DNA from: Rhizobium sp. NFR07
GTDB taxonomy: Bacteria > Pseudomonadota > Alphaproteobacteria > Rhizobiales > Rhizobiaceae
DNA length: 64,000 nucleotides
Reading direction: 5' to 3'
Assembly: GCF_900111905.1 (NCBI RefSeq)
Contig: NZ_FOKM01000002.1
Coordinates: forward strand, 434,001 to 498,000
Shown: one piece after another, positions 1 to 8,318 of the stretch
Numbering within the stretch: position 1 is the stretch's first letter
How the letters are laid out: every line of letters starts with the position of its first letter
The notes under the pieces: generated by a model
What the model was told of the DNA's origin: nothing
What the model saw: only the letters and a program-made list of their open reading frames with translations
Database searches by the model: none
Made by a program: the position numbers and the translations under genes

Positions 1-621
1 GGCGGGCGAGAGCGAGCGGTCCTTGGGAACGAAGGTCGCGATCGACGCCGGCCCGACCTCTTCGGCGGGGTTCGGCACCTTCTCCCCGTGCAGCTTCGCG
101 AAGGCGAAGACCAGCTTCACGATGTCCCGGACATGGACCGCCGTGGCCGGCGCTCCCCGCTTCTTCACCTTGTCGCACATCGCCCGGAGATCTTCGGGCG
201 TGATTTCCGTCAGCAACCGATTGCGGAACGTCGGCAGGATGTCGCGCTCGTAGATCGAGCGGCGCATCGCGCGGGTGCTTTCGGCCATCCGGTGCTCTTG
301 CAGCCAGCGTTCGCCAAACTCGCCAAAGCTCTTTGCTTCCTTGATGCGGCGCTTCTCGCGCTGCTTCTCCTGGGCGGGCGACCGCCCAGCCTGAATCGAA
401 CGCTGCGCGTCGATCAGCTTCTCCCGCGCACGGGCCAGAGAGAGGCCCGCCGGCCCGTATCGGCCGAGCGTCAACGTCTCGCGTCGACCGTGCATACGGT
501 AGTCATAGCGGAACACGACGGCGCCCGACGGGTTCACGACGACATACATACCGTCACGGTCAGAGACCTTGTATAATTTGTCCTTTGGTTTCAGTGCTTT
601 GATTGCCGCATCGGTAAGCAT
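1..621 (-). CDS. Tyrosine recombinase (P4-type integrase), N-terminal part, cut by the window edge
   Basis: Reading the minus strand from the ATG at 619-621 gives 207 codons without a stop, still open at position 1. The start reads MLTDAAIKALKPKDKLYKVS, and residues 40-60 include RMHGRRETLTLGRYG, the DUF4102 arm-binding domain typical of P4-like integrases. A SAM-like core-binding domain follows from about residue 95 (FGEFGERWLQEHRMAESTR). The catalytic domain with the R..HxxR..Y residues lies beyond the edge. An AGGAGGGTC-type ribosome site precedes the ATG. The gene points away from guaA, the usual layout of an integrase beside its attachment site. It would integrate and excise a genomic island extending to the left. 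Family assignment is firm; whether the gene is complete is unknown. Confidence 0.9.
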   Translation of the reverse strand, partial: MLTDAAIKALKPKDKLYKVSDRDGMYVVVNPSGAVVFRYDYRMHGRRETLTLGRYGPAGLSLARAREKLIDAQRSIQAGRSPAQEKQREKRRIKEAKSFGEFGERWLQEHRMAESTRAMRRSIYERDILPTFRNRLLTEITPEDLRAMCDKVKKRGAPATAVHVRDIVKLVFAFAKLHGEKVPNPAEEVGPASIATFVPKDRSLSPA

Positions 622-938
622 CGGACCCTCCTAGATCGTTAAAAAACGCCAGAGAGCCTCCAAAAATACCGTCAGGCCAAAACCGACCAATCCTGACGGC
701 AAAATTTCCTTTATTCTCAGGGGAATAAGGTCAATAAAATACCGTCACAAGCTCTCTAAGCCCTGACGGTATATGCAATTCCGCGATGTCACAAGACGCC
801 CCATACCGTCAGCTCCGCCGTCGATCGCGAGGCTTGTCCGGCGATTGACGGCGAAAGATGGCAGAGAGAAAATTATTTATTTTCAGCGTGTTATGGAGGG
901 CGATCGGCGGTTATCGGCGGCTTTTGGGTAGGCGCGAA
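622..938. repeat. Integrase upstream region with repeated TACCGTCAGG-like decamers
   Basis: This 317-base gap between the integrase start and the guaA stop holds no gene. It carries TACCGTCAGG at 667-676, its inverted form at 692-701 (one change), TACCGTCACA at 740-749, the exact inverted form at 762-771, and TACCGTCAGC at 804-813. A further TACCGTCACG lies inside the integrase gene at 549-558. Copies 667/692 and 740/762 form two inverted pairs about 70 bases apart. A further imperfect palindrome, roughly CCTTTATTC facing GGAATAAGG, sits at 708-730. The arrangement fits arm-type integrase or excisionase binding sites, or an autorepressor operator. The repeats are seen directly; the role is inferred. 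Confidence 0.7.
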
Positions 939-985
939 TTATTCCCACTCGATCGTGCCCGGCGGCTTCGATGTCACGTCGTAGA
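939..985. other. Candidate attachment site at the guaA 3' end
   Basis: The last codons of guaA (ending TIEWE, stop at 939-941) lie 318 bases from an outward-facing integrase. The 3' end of guaA is an established insertion target for integrative elements in several proteobacteria. The guaA reading frame is intact, as expected when the element restores the gene end. The matching second att copy would be at the far end of the island, outside this window, so the core sequence cannot be defined here. Confidence 0.4.
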
Positions 986-2516
986 CGACGCGGTTGATAC
1001 CGCGCACCTCGTTGATGATGCGCGTTGCCGCGCGGCCGAGGAAGTTCATGTCGTAAGGATAGAAATCCGCCGTCATGCCGTCGACCGAGGTGACAGCTCG
1101 CAATGCGCAGACGAAATCATAGGTGCGGTAGTCACCCATGACGCCAACGGTCTGCACTGGCAGAAGCACGGCAAAAGCCTGCCAGATCGTGTCGTAGAGG
1201 CCGGCCTTGCGGATTTCGTCGAGATAGATCGCATCCGCCTTGCGCAGGATGTCCAGCTTTTCCTTGGTCACGCCACCCGGGCAGCGGATCGCGAGGCCCG
1301 GACCCGGGAAGGGGTGGCGGCCGATGAAGCTTTCCGCCAAGCCGAGTTCGCGGCCAAGCGCACGGACTTCGTCCTTGAAGAGTTCACGCAGCGGCTCGAC
1401 GAGCTGCATGTTCATGCGCTCGGGCAGGCCGCCGACATTGTGGTGGCTCTTGATCGTCACCGAAGGGCCGCCGGAGAAGGAGACGCTTTCGATGACGTCC
1501 GGATAGAGCGTGCCCTGGGCGAGGAAGCGCGGTGCGCCCTTGCCGTCGGCAGCGATCTTTGCGGCTTCCGCCTCGAACACTTCGATGAACAGGCGGCCGA
1601 TCGTCTTGCGCTTCACTTCCGGATCGCTTTCGCCGGCAAGCTGGGTCAGGAACAGGTCGGACGCATCGACGGCGACGAGCGGGATGTTGTAGTGGTCGCG
1701 GAACATGCCGACGACCTGCTCGGTCTCGCCCTGGCGCATCAGTCCGTGATCGACATAGATGCAGGTCAGCTGGTCGCCGATCGCCTCATGGATGAGGATC
1801 GCTGCAACGGACGAGTCAACACCACCGGAGAGGCCGCAGATGACGCGCTCGTCGCCGACCTGGTCCTTGATCTTGCGGATCATCTCTGCGCGGTAGGCAG
1901 CCATGGTCCAGTCGGATTTCAGGCCGACGATCTTGTGCACGAAGTTGGAGAGCAGCTTGGCGCCATCCGGCGTATGCACCACTTCCGGGTGGAACATCGT
2001 CGTGTAGTAGTGGCGGCTCTCGTCGGCTGCGATGGCGAAGGGAGCGTTTTCCGAGGTCGCGATGACTTCGAAGCCTTCGGGAAGCTGCGTTACGCGGTCG
2101 CCGTGGCTCATCCAGACGGGATAGCGTCCGCCCTGTTCCCAGAAGCCGTCGAACAGCGGGCTAGCCTTTTTGACTTCCACATCGGCGCGGCCGAATTCGG
2201 CTGCGTGACCACCTTCGACGACACCGCCGAGCTGGGTGCAGAGCGTCTGCTGGCCGTAACAGATGCCGAGGATCGGCACGCCGCTATCGAAAACCGCCTG
2301 CGGCGCGCGCGGGCTGCCTTCCGTCGTGACCGAAGCCGGGCCGCCGGAGAAGATCACGCCCTTGGGCTGCAGCTTCTCGAAAGCTTCGGCTGCGCTCTGG
2401 AACGGATGGATTTCGCAATAGACCCCGGCCTCGCGGATGCGACGCGCAATCAGCTGCGTCACCTGGCTGCCGAAATCGATGATGAGGATGCTGTCGGGAT
2501 GAGCTATCTGGGTCAT
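939..2516 (-). CDS. guaA: GMP synthase (glutamine-hydrolysing)
   Basis: This cytosolic enzyme makes GMP from XMP, ATP and glutamine, the last step of guanine nucleotide synthesis. The 525 residues are the normal family length. The N-terminal class I amidotransferase domain has the nucleophile in GICYGQQ and the FHPEV histidine/glutamate pair. The ATP-pyrophosphatase domain begins with the P-loop [10 protein letters not shown], and the C-terminal dimerisation domain ends in TIEWE. The ATG at 2514-2516 is preceded by AAAGG at a good distance. The gene follows the nucleosidase gene after 39 bases on the same strand, so both purine-related genes probably share a transcript. Its 3' end borders the integrase region. 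Confidence 0.98.
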   Translation of the reverse strand: MTQIAHPDSILIIDFGSQVTQLIARRIREAGVYCEIHPFQSAAEAFEKLQPKGVIFSGGPASVTTEGSPRAPQAVFDSGVPILGICYGQQTLCTQLGGVVEGGHAAEFGRADVEVKKASPLFDGFWEQGGRYPVWMSHGDRVTQLPEGFEVIATSENAPFAIAADESRHYYTTMFHPEVVHTPDGAKLLSNFVHKIVGLKSDWTMAAYRAEMIRKIKDQVGDERVICGLSGGVDSSVAAILIHEAIGDQLTCIYVDHGLMRQGETEQVVGMFRDHYNIPLVAVDASDLFLTQLAGESDPEVKRKTIGRLFIEVFEAEAAKIAADGKGAPRFLAQGTLYPDVIESVSFSGGPSVTIKSHHNVGGLPERMNMQLVEPLRELFKDEVRALGRELGLAESFIGRHPFPGPGLAIRCPGGVTKEKLDILRKADAIYLDEIRKAGLYDTIWQAFAVLLPVQTVGVMGDYRTYDFVCALRAVTSVDGMTADFYPYDMNFLGRAATRIINEVRGINRVVYDVTSKPPGTIEWE

Positions 2517-2555
2517 GGCGAGCCTTTAATGAAGGTTCGCGTTTTTTGCAACTGC

Positions 2556-3194
2556 TCAGAGGCCCAAATCGCCGCTTTCAAGGGACTTCTCGAGTCGATC
2601 GACCACGTCGGCCAGCTTCTCGTCGATGACATGGAGATATTCGGTCCAGTTCTCGACGTGCTTCAGTTCCTCTTTGCCGTCGGAAATGCCGCGCAGGCCG
2701 ATCAGTGGAATGCCGAACAGCTGGCAGCAGCGCATCACGGCAAAGGTTTCCATGTCGACCATATCGGCTTCGACGAGATCATAGGCGGCGCCCGAGACGA
2801 TATTGCCGCCAGTCGACAAGGATGCTTGCGGCACGCCGGGGATGGTGAAGGGCAGGGGCATAACGGCCGGGTGATCGAGGAAGGGCGTGCGGCCCTTCTC
2901 GAACCCGAGCGGCGAGGCATCCATGTCGCGATAGGCAACCGAGGCGACCTGGTAGACTTCGGTCTGCTCCAGGCTGCGCGAGCCTGCCGAACCGAGCGAC
3001 ACGACGAGATCCGGCATGCGGCTTGTTCCCTGCAGCTTGGTCAGCGCATGCGAGAGAACGATTGCGGCCTCCACCGGGCCGACGCCGGTCATCAGCGGCG
3101 TGATACGTGATTTGAGATGCGGGCCATATTCGGCATCGACGGCCATGACGAACAGCACTGAACGTTCGCCCATCTGCTTCAGTTCGAAGCTCAT
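2556..3194 (-). CDS. mtnN: 5'-methylthioadenosine/S-adenosylhomocysteine nucleosidase
   Basis: The protein (212 aa) belongs to the PNP/UDP phosphorylase fold. It is expected to cleave MTA and SAH to adenine plus the thioribosyl sugars in methionine recycling. Seen in the sequence are the N-terminal FVMAVDAEYGPHL with an early acidic residue, the central glycine-rich VVSLGSAGS, and the C-terminal ADMVDMETFAV and GISDGKEEL segments, matching the purine-binding Met-Glu and catalytic Asp regions. It is slightly shorter than E. coli MtnN. Its ATG overlaps the stop of the upstream thioesterase gene by four bases (ATGA), so the two are translationally coupled. guaA follows 39 bases downstream. Confidence 0.9.
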   Translation of the reverse strand: MSFELKQMGERSVLFVMAVDAEYGPHLKSRITPLMTGVGPVEAAIVLSHALTKLQGTSRMPDLVVSLGSAGSRSLEQTEVYQVASVAYRDMDASPLGFEKGRTPFLDHPAVMPLPFTIPGVPQASLSTGGNIVSGAAYDLVEADMVDMETFAVMRCCQLFGIPLIGLRGISDGKEELKHVENWTEYLHVIDEKLADVVDRLEKSLESGDLGL

Positions 3195-3640
3195 TCGACC
3201 ACGTCCTGTCGGTTGCGGATGACCATCATCGACGAGGTCATCGAGGCGATCAGCTTGGCCGGTCCGTCGCCGACCGCATAGCCGCGTCCATCCGCGACGA
3301 TGATGGTCGAGCCAGGCTTGGTGATCTCTCCGCGAAACAGGAAGCGCTCGCCGCGACCGGGCGACATAAGGTTCACCTTGAACTCGATCGTCAGGATCGA
3401 GACATCAGGCGCGATCACCGTATAGGCGGAATAGGTGCAGGCCGTTTCGAGTGCCGCGGAAATCACGCCGGAATGCAGGAACCCGTGCTGCTGGGTGAGC
3501 TTAGGGTCGAAGGGAAGTTCGATCTCCACCATACCCTGCTGGATGCGACTGATTTCAGCGCCGAGCATCCCCATCGCATTCTGGTTCTGGAAGCTCCGGC
3601 GGATGCGTTCGTCAAAATCGCCCGGATCGATAATCGTCAT
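3191..3640 (-). CDS. PaaI/YdiI-type hotdog-fold thioesterase
   Basis: The frame is open further upstream to 3763, but the ATG at 3640 (MTIIDPGDFDERIRR) gives the usual family length of about 149 residues and avoids running towards the TspO gene. The hotdog signature lies in QQHGFLHSGVISAALETA, with the glycine-rich loop and an acidic residue on the central helix. A second strand block, ILTIEFKVNLMSPG, follows. The family hydrolyses acyl-CoA thioesters in the cytosol; the natural substrate cannot be read here. The stop overlaps the start of mtnN, so this gene heads a three-gene run with mtnN and guaA. Confidence 0.85.
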   Translation of the reverse strand: MTIIDPGDFDERIRRSFQNQNAMGMLGAEISRIQQGMVEIELPFDPKLTQQHGFLHSGVISAALETACTYSAYTVIAPDVSILTIEFKVNLMSPGRGERFLFRGEITKPGSTIIVADGRGYAVGDGPAKLIASMTSSMMVIRNRQDVVE

Positions 3641-3711
3641 GGCCTGCCCTTGTTCGGTGCCGAAAGTGGCATGGCACCGCGCGATGGGCAAGCGGCGGCG
3701 GATGACATTTG

Positions 3712-4170
3712 TCAGTTGAGCATGACGATCGAAAGATTGAGCATGGTCGCGAAGGCGACCCACAGCGCATAAGGCACAAACAGCAGCGCCGCCTTCCGGT
3801 CCGGCTGCCAGCTTATGGCGATGAAGACGAGAATGGAGGCAAGCAGCGGCACGATGACGAGAAGGCCGAGTATCGGCATCTGCAGGCCGAAGAAGCTCGG
3901 CGACCAGAGAAGATTGAGGATCGCCTGTATGCCGAAGACGAAAAGACGGCGGTTGCGGCCGCTATCCTCGTCGAACCAGGTTTCGGCGAGTGCCAAGCCG
4001 ATCAGGATATAGATCCCGGCCCATACGGGAGCGAAGAGCCAGTCCGGCGGGTTGAAGGACGGCTTTGTCAGGGCCTGGTACCATTCACCCGGGGTATTGG
4101 CGAGGCCGCTGAGCGCACCGATGGCGACGCATGCGACAACGAAGAAAATCGCACTGAGAACCTTACGCAT
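3712..4170 (-). CDS. tspO: TspO/MBR family membrane protein
   Basis: This 152-residue protein has five predicted membrane helices, the TspO fold. The family motif KPSFNPPDWLFAPVW lies in the first loop (about residues 36-50), followed by the helix-2 segment GIYILIGLALAETW. TspO proteins bind porphyrins and tetrapyrroles and act as oxygen- or stress-responsive regulators or transporters; in alphaproteobacteria such as Rhodobacter, TspO modulates photosynthesis genes, and rhizobial homologues have been linked to nutrient sensing. Here it stands 71 bases upstream of the thioesterase gene on the same strand. The start agrees with a short basic N-terminus before helix 1. Confidence 0.93.
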   Translation of the reverse strand: MRKVLSAIFFVVACVAIGALSGLANTPGEWYQALTKPSFNPPDWLFAPVWAGIYILIGLALAETWFDEDSGRNRRLFVFGIQAILNLLWSPSFFGLQMPILGLLVIVPLLASILVFIAISWQPDRKAALLFVPYALWVAFATMLNLSIVMLN

Positions 4171-4208
4171 GCCGTGTGACTTAAGGCGCTACGCAACCTG
4201 AGTAAAGG

Positions 4209-5294
4209 TCATTTTAGTGAAATGATATGTTGATCCCAGGCGACGTCGCTGCGGATACCGCTGAACCGCCCGTCATAGGAAGAGACGGCGATGCCGTGGG
4301 GACCCGCCGCCACGCCGGCCGCCTCGCGCACCGTTTCCTCTTTCAGCACCAGCCCCGACTTCGCATCGAGCGTGACGGAAGCACCGCCGATCGGCGACGT
4401 AAGGCCGACAATGTTCTCACGCCGGTTGACGGCGATCGCCCCGACATAGTTCGCCAGCCGCGCCGTGGTTTCCTTCGGCAGCGAGAGGAGCGCGATATCC
4501 TCACCCTTGGAAAACCAGCCGGCGAGCGGCGGCGCCTCGTTGCGCGCGCCTTCCCACTGACAGGCGAACCAGACGCGGCCGTTTTCGGCAATGTCGAGAT
4601 GGCGGGTCGAAAGCTGGCGCAGCGAGGCGGGGAGCGTGTGTTTCTGGATCAGCACTCCGCTTTTCGCGTCGAGCATGACGAGCGATGGATCCATGTGGTC
4701 GAGATTGAGCTTGGTGCGGCCGAAATCCGGATGGGTCTCGATGCCGCCATTGGCTATGACGAGCAGCGAGCCGTCATCCGAGACGGTCATGTCGTGGGTG
4801 CCGATGCCGTGGGCCTCGAAATCGCCGATCCGGCGGAACCGGTCGCGTGCATCGTAGAGCCCGATCATGCCGCGATTGCCGTCGAAATCATTCTCGCTGG
4901 CATAGAGCGTCGCGCCGTCAGGCGAGAAGTGACCGTGGCCGTAAAAATGCCGGCCCTCCGGCGCGGTGATCATCACGGGCTCGGCCTGTCGCGACGGATC
5001 GAAAACCATGGCAAACGTGCCGGGGCGCCTTGCGAAAGCCACCGCACGGCCGGTGGCGGCGCTATAGGCCATGCCATGGGCGCGGGCAGGCAGGGCGAAG
5101 CGGTCGATGATCTCGCCGCGCTCGGAGACGGTGGCGATGCCGAAAGACCCATCGGCGGCCCGAAACCCGGACGCATAAACGGCGTCGGCGCGCTCCAGCG
5201 CAATGAGCTGGCCGGGCGCGAGCGTAGCGGCAAAGCCGATGCCGGCGGCTTTCAGGAATGCCCGGCGGTCGATAGCCTCGCCGTTCCAGACCAT
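4209..5294 (-). CDS. DUF1513 (beta-propeller-like) protein with Tat signal
   Basis: The frame opens at 5351, but the ATG at 5294 lies four bases after the upstream stop and places a twin-arginine signal (DRRAFLKAAGIGFAATLAPG) at the N-terminus, so I chose it (361 aa). The body shows repeated WD/YVTN-like blades, for example GHGHFSPDGATLYASEND and GTHDMTVSDDGSLLVIANGG, characteristic of DUF1513. Tat export suggests a folded, perhaps cofactor-bearing, periplasmic protein. It is the last gene of the imelysin/di-haem operon, which points to a role in periplasmic iron or redox handling. No biochemical function is established. Confidence 0.88.
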   Translation of the reverse strand: MVWNGEAIDRRAFLKAAGIGFAATLAPGQLIALERADAVYASGFRAADGSFGIATVSERGEIIDRFALPARAHGMAYSAATGRAVAFARRPGTFAMVFDPSRQAEPVMITAPEGRHFYGHGHFSPDGATLYASENDFDGNRGMIGLYDARDRFRRIGDFEAHGIGTHDMTVSDDGSLLVIANGGIETHPDFGRTKLNLDHMDPSLVMLDAKSGVLIQKHTLPASLRQLSTRHLDIAENGRVWFACQWEGARNEAPPLAGWFSKGEDIALLSLPKETTARLANYVGAIAVNRRENIVGLTSPIGGASVTLDAKSGLVLKEETVREAAGVAAGPHGIAVSSYDGRFSGIRSDVAWDQHIISLK

Positions 5295-5298
5295 GGGA

Positions 5299-6411
5299 TC
5301 AGTCTCCGTCCGCGAAGGAGAAGCCGGAGGAAAGGCCGATCGCGCCGCCATAACCGTCGTTCAGCTTGGAGATCACATCCTTGCCGTCGGCCAGCAGCGT
5401 ATCGAGATTCTTGCGCTCGCCTTCATCCGCCACGGCCTTTTCCAGATCCGGTGTGATCTCGGTCGTAAGCTTCGCCATAGCCTTGAACTGAGCCTCGGCG
5501 GCCGCAACGACCGGGCGGTCCTTTTCCGGCAGCAGCTCGACCATGCCGGAGGTGACGAGCAGCCCGGACAGCCCGTCGAGATTGGCCTTGACCATCGGCC
5601 AGGTGTTTTCCGAACGCCAGAACAGTGCCTGCTTAGGGAATTTCGCCTTGTCGACGCCCTTGTAGAAGGTCTCGATCCGCTGGTCGCGCACGGCCTCCGC
5701 GCCATGGACGAGAATGCCGAGCAGGCCGGTGACCGCCTCGCCACCGGTGCGGAAGACAGGATTGTCCGGGCCGGGCTCTTCCCAGGCCTTCTGGATGCCG
5801 TCGGGCGCGTCCCAGATGCCGGCGACTTCCGCGGCGACACTGCCGACATTCTGCACCACGGCGGCGCTGTAACGGCAACGGAAGTCATTTCCGGAAGAAA
5901 GCGTATCCGAGCCCGTACCGAACAGGAGATATTCGAGTGCACCGAGGCCCTGCGTCGCGACGCTCTTGGTGGCGAGCGTCTTCGGATCCGTTGCAGTCTC
6001 GTCGGATTTGGCAAGCACCGCCTGCACCTGTTTCAGCCCCGTGCTCTTGCGGTCGGGATAGAAGAGGATGCGCTCGAACCGGTTCTGCTCGATGATCGGG
6101 CCGGTGCGAACGATCTCGATATGCGCCCAGGTCGCTGCAAGCTTGCCGAAGCCGGTCTTCGCCGCATCGTAATTGGCCTTAGATGGCGCGTCGCAGAGCG
6201 TCTTCATCGTCGCGGCCATGTCTTCCGCGGACTTTTGCAGGGCGTCATAGCCGGGCCGGATGTAGCCGTCGACCGCAGCCGTCATCACCTTCGTCACGAC
6301 CGCTTCCGGCAGCTCCACCGCCGGTGTCGGATCGGCCTCCTGTGCCTGAACGCTGTGGGCGAAGGCTGCGGGAAACAGCGCGATCAGGCCGGCGGCGAGG
6401 ATTTTGCGCAT
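5299..6411 (-). CDS. Imelysin-family periplasmic protein (second copy in operon)
   Basis: The 370-residue protein has a signal peptide (MRKILAAGLIALFPAAFAHS, probable cleavage after VQA) and the helical imelysin (former peptidase M75) fold. At residues 155-160 the family GxHxxE motif reads GLGALE, so the histidine is missing although the following EYLLFG context is kept. Imelysins, including the EfeO M75 domain, are iron-linked periplasmic or outer-membrane proteins. The start overlaps the stop of the di-haem oxidoreductase gene by one base (TGATG), and DUF1513 follows after four bases. The loss of the motif histidine suggests a changed metal site compared with the first operon copy. Confidence 0.9.
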   Translation of the reverse strand: MRKILAAGLIALFPAAFAHSVQAQEADPTPAVELPEAVVTKVMTAAVDGYIRPGYDALQKSAEDMAATMKTLCDAPSKANYDAAKTGFGKLAATWAHIEIVRTGPIIEQNRFERILFYPDRKSTGLKQVQAVLAKSDETATDPKTLATKSVATQGLGALEYLLFGTGSDTLSSGNDFRCRYSAAVVQNVGSVAAEVAGIWDAPDGIQKAWEEPGPDNPVFRTGGEAVTGLLGILVHGAEAVRDQRIETFYKGVDKAKFPKQALFWRSENTWPMVKANLDGLSGLLVTSGMVELLPEKDRPVVAAAEAQFKAMAKLTTEITPDLEKAVADEGERKNLDTLLADGKDVISKLNDGYGGAIGLSSGFSFADGD

Positions 6412-7946
6412 CAGAGAGACTCCAGGAAGGTGAGAAGGGCCGCGCGATCATCCTTCGCCATGGCCGCGAAGGCGTTGCGGGCTTTATCCGCCTCGCCGCC
6501 ATGCCAGAGGATCGCTTCGGTGAGATTACGGGCACGCCCGTCATGCAGGAAGAAGGTGTGGTTGTTGACGGTCTTGGTGAGGCCGATGCCCCAGAGCGGC
6601 TGGGTGCGCCATTCCTGCCCGGTGGCCACGCCCACCTGCTGCCCGTCGGCGAGGCCTTCGCCCATGTCATGCAGCAGGAAGTCCGAATAGGGCCAGATCA
6701 GCTGGAAGGCATGCGCCTTGTTGCCGGCATCGCGGCGGGTAACGAATTTCGGTGTGTGACAGCCGGTGCAGCCGGCCGTGTAGAATATTTCCTTGCCCTT
6801 CAGCACGGTCGGGTCGTCGATGTCACGGCGGGCCGGCACGGCAAGGTTTTCCGAATAGAAGGTGACGAGCGGCAAAACAGGATCCGGTGCCTCGACAGGG
6901 CCGAGCCGCTCCTGCACGCCGGTCGGCATGGCCAGACAGTCGGCTTGCGCCTTGGTGCAGTCGCCGTGGGAAAACGGATCGTCGGGCGTCGATATGCCGA
7001 TGTCGCCGGCAAAGGCCGAGGAGGTCTGGTCGCGGATCGAGGCATTCTGCGCCTTGAAGCCGAAGCGGCCGAGTTTTACCTCGCCGCTCAGGTGATCGCG
7101 CACGAATGCCGGCTTGCCGGAAATGCCGTCACCGTCCTTGTCCTCCGGGTCGGCCTTGGCGAGGATGTCTGCCGGATGGATCGCCTGGATCAGCCCCATG
7201 CCGAGCATCGGTGGCGCGATGCGCGGCGACAGCGTCACGTCGCCTTCCAGCGGGCCATAGCCGAGATTGGCGACGGAATAGGTTGGCTTACGGAGATTGA
7301 CCGTTTCTCCGCCAGAAAGCGTTACTGAGGTTTCCTCATAGGAAATCTCCAACTTGCCTTCGGACTTGAGACCCGGCACGGCGAGATCCTGCAGCTGCTC
7401 GCCATAGACGGCATCGGGGAAATTGATCTTGCGATAGTCGGCGACGGCCTCGCGCTCCTCGTCGGTTCGGGCAGGGCGGGCAAGCCGCAGGAACATCGAG
7501 GTCGCGTCAGCAGTGCCTTCCGGTGGATGGCCGCGACCATCCTTCAGATGACAGCTCTGACAGGCGCGCGCATTGAACAGCGGCCCGAGCCCGTCCGAGG
7601 CCTGGGTGGAGGAGGGGGCTGACACCCAGAGCTTCGTGAACAGCGCATTGCCGAGCTTGAAATTCTGCTCTTCCTCGAAGGTGATGTTGGGCGAGAAATG
7701 CGAGAACGCGTCGCCATTGACGATCGCCTTCGTCGTCGCTGCACCACCGGACATGGTCTCGAACTGTTCGGCCCTGGAAAAATCCGTCGTCGGCTTCGTC
7801 ACGCGCTCGACGCGTTTCAGGTCCTTCGGGTTGAGATCGGTGCGGGCCTGCGGCGAAAGGCTGTCGCTGCCGGTGGCGATCAGCGGCAGGAGGACGAGGG
7901 TGCCGGAGAGGAGCGGCAGGAAGATACGGAGGCCGGCGGGTTTCAT
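6411..7946 (-). CDS. Di-haem oxidoreductase family (DHOR/thiol oxidoreductase-like) periplasmic protein
   Basis: This 511-residue protein starts with a hydrophobic export signal (LPLLSGTLVLLPLIATG). It carries two c-type haem sites, CQSCH at residues 129-133 and CTGCH at 393-397, separated by a long domain as in bacterial di-haem cytochrome c peroxidase relatives. The C-terminal HDMGEGLADG and FFLHDGRARN segments are typical of the DHOR family. It probably moves electrons in the periplasm. Placed between two imelysins, it may change the iron oxidation state during uptake; this is inference from context. It is translationally coupled to the downstream imelysin. Confidence 0.9.
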   Translation of the reverse strand: MKPAGLRIFLPLLSGTLVLLPLIATGSDSLSPQARTDLNPKDLKRVERVTKPTTDFSRAEQFETMSGGAATTKAIVNGDAFSHFSPNITFEEEQNFKLGNALFTKLWVSAPSSTQASDGLGPLFNARACQSCHLKDGRGHPPEGTADATSMFLRLARPARTDEEREAVADYRKINFPDAVYGEQLQDLAVPGLKSEGKLEISYEETSVTLSGGETVNLRKPTYSVANLGYGPLEGDVTLSPRIAPPMLGMGLIQAIHPADILAKADPEDKDGDGISGKPAFVRDHLSGEVKLGRFGFKAQNASIRDQTSSAFAGDIGISTPDDPFSHGDCTKAQADCLAMPTGVQERLGPVEAPDPVLPLVTFYSENLAVPARRDIDDPTVLKGKEIFYTAGCTGCHTPKFVTRRDAGNKAHAFQLIWPYSDFLLHDMGEGLADGQQVGVATGQEWRTQPLWGIGLTKTVNNHTFFLHDGRARNLTEAILWHGGEADKARNAFAAMAKDDRAALLTFLESL

Positions 7947-8006
7947 GGTCCCATCTCCGCCTTGGCGTAGTCGGCGTCACGTCGAAAGGCGCGGAGCATG
8001 CTGAAT

Positions 8007-8138
8007 GATCTCCCCCCTTGTGGGGGAGATGTCACGAGAGTGACAGAGGGGGGTAGCGCCGCGAACTCAACGAGAGAGGAGTGCCTGGAAACACCCCCCT
8101 CTGCCCTGCCGGGCATCTCCCCCACAAGGGGGGAGATC
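8007..8138. repeat. MITE-like palindromic intergenic element with 25-bp perfect terminal inverted repeats
   Basis: Positions 8007-8031 and 8114-8138 are perfect inverted copies of 25 bases. Each end is itself a small hairpin (CTCCCCC facing GGGGGAG), and the inner part carries GTCACGAGAGTGAC and further C/G runs. Elements of this sequence type (CTCCCCCTTGTGGGGGAGATG) are scattered in intergenic DNA of Rhizobium, Agrobacterium and Brucella relatives. It encodes nothing and lies inside an operon, where the transcribed RNA could form a very stable structure. Confidence 0.8.
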
Positions 8139-8247
8139 GGCAAGAGGCGCTCTCCCCAATTCACAAACGATAGCCCGCGAGGCTTGTACCCACAGATCAC
8201 CCGCCCACCGCCCGGAAATTCCAGGCGGCGAGGGAGATACGCGTTAA

Positions 8248-8282
8248 GCCCCTCCCCCTTGTGGGGAGGGGTTGGGGAGGGG
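8248..8282. repeat. Second GC-rich palindromic repeat
   Basis: A compact repeat beginning GCCCCTCCCCCTTGTGGGGA continues into two further GGGGAGGGG-type blocks. It lies 36 bases downstream of the first imelysin stop and resembles the common rhizobial CCCCTCCCC/GGGGAGGGG intergenic palindromes. It may act as a stabilising 3' hairpin for the imelysin mRNA. Confidence 0.6.
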
Positions 8283-8318
8283 TTCTTTTTCATCTCGGAG
8301 GGCGTCAGCCGCCTTCAA

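Larger units (their letters stand above)
7947..8318. other. Gene-free interval filled by palindromic repeats
   Basis: The 372 bases between the first imelysin gene and the di-haem gene hold no credible gene. Open frames on both strands here encode only the translated repeat (for example LPISPLVGEMPGRAEGG). The interval consists of a 132-base palindromic element, a short unremarkable stretch, and a second GC-rich palindrome near the imelysin stop. Confidence 0.8.

Noticed and set aside
858-3110. 750-codon open frame on the plus strand opposite guaA and mtnN
   Set aside because: It is the antisense shadow of well conserved genes; its protein has the Arg/His/Ala-rich composition of reversed GC-rich coding DNA and no domain.
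7943-8293. 116-codon frame in the repeat interval
   Set aside because: It translates the palindromic repeats (LPISPLVGEMPGRAEGG type), a known artefact of these elements.
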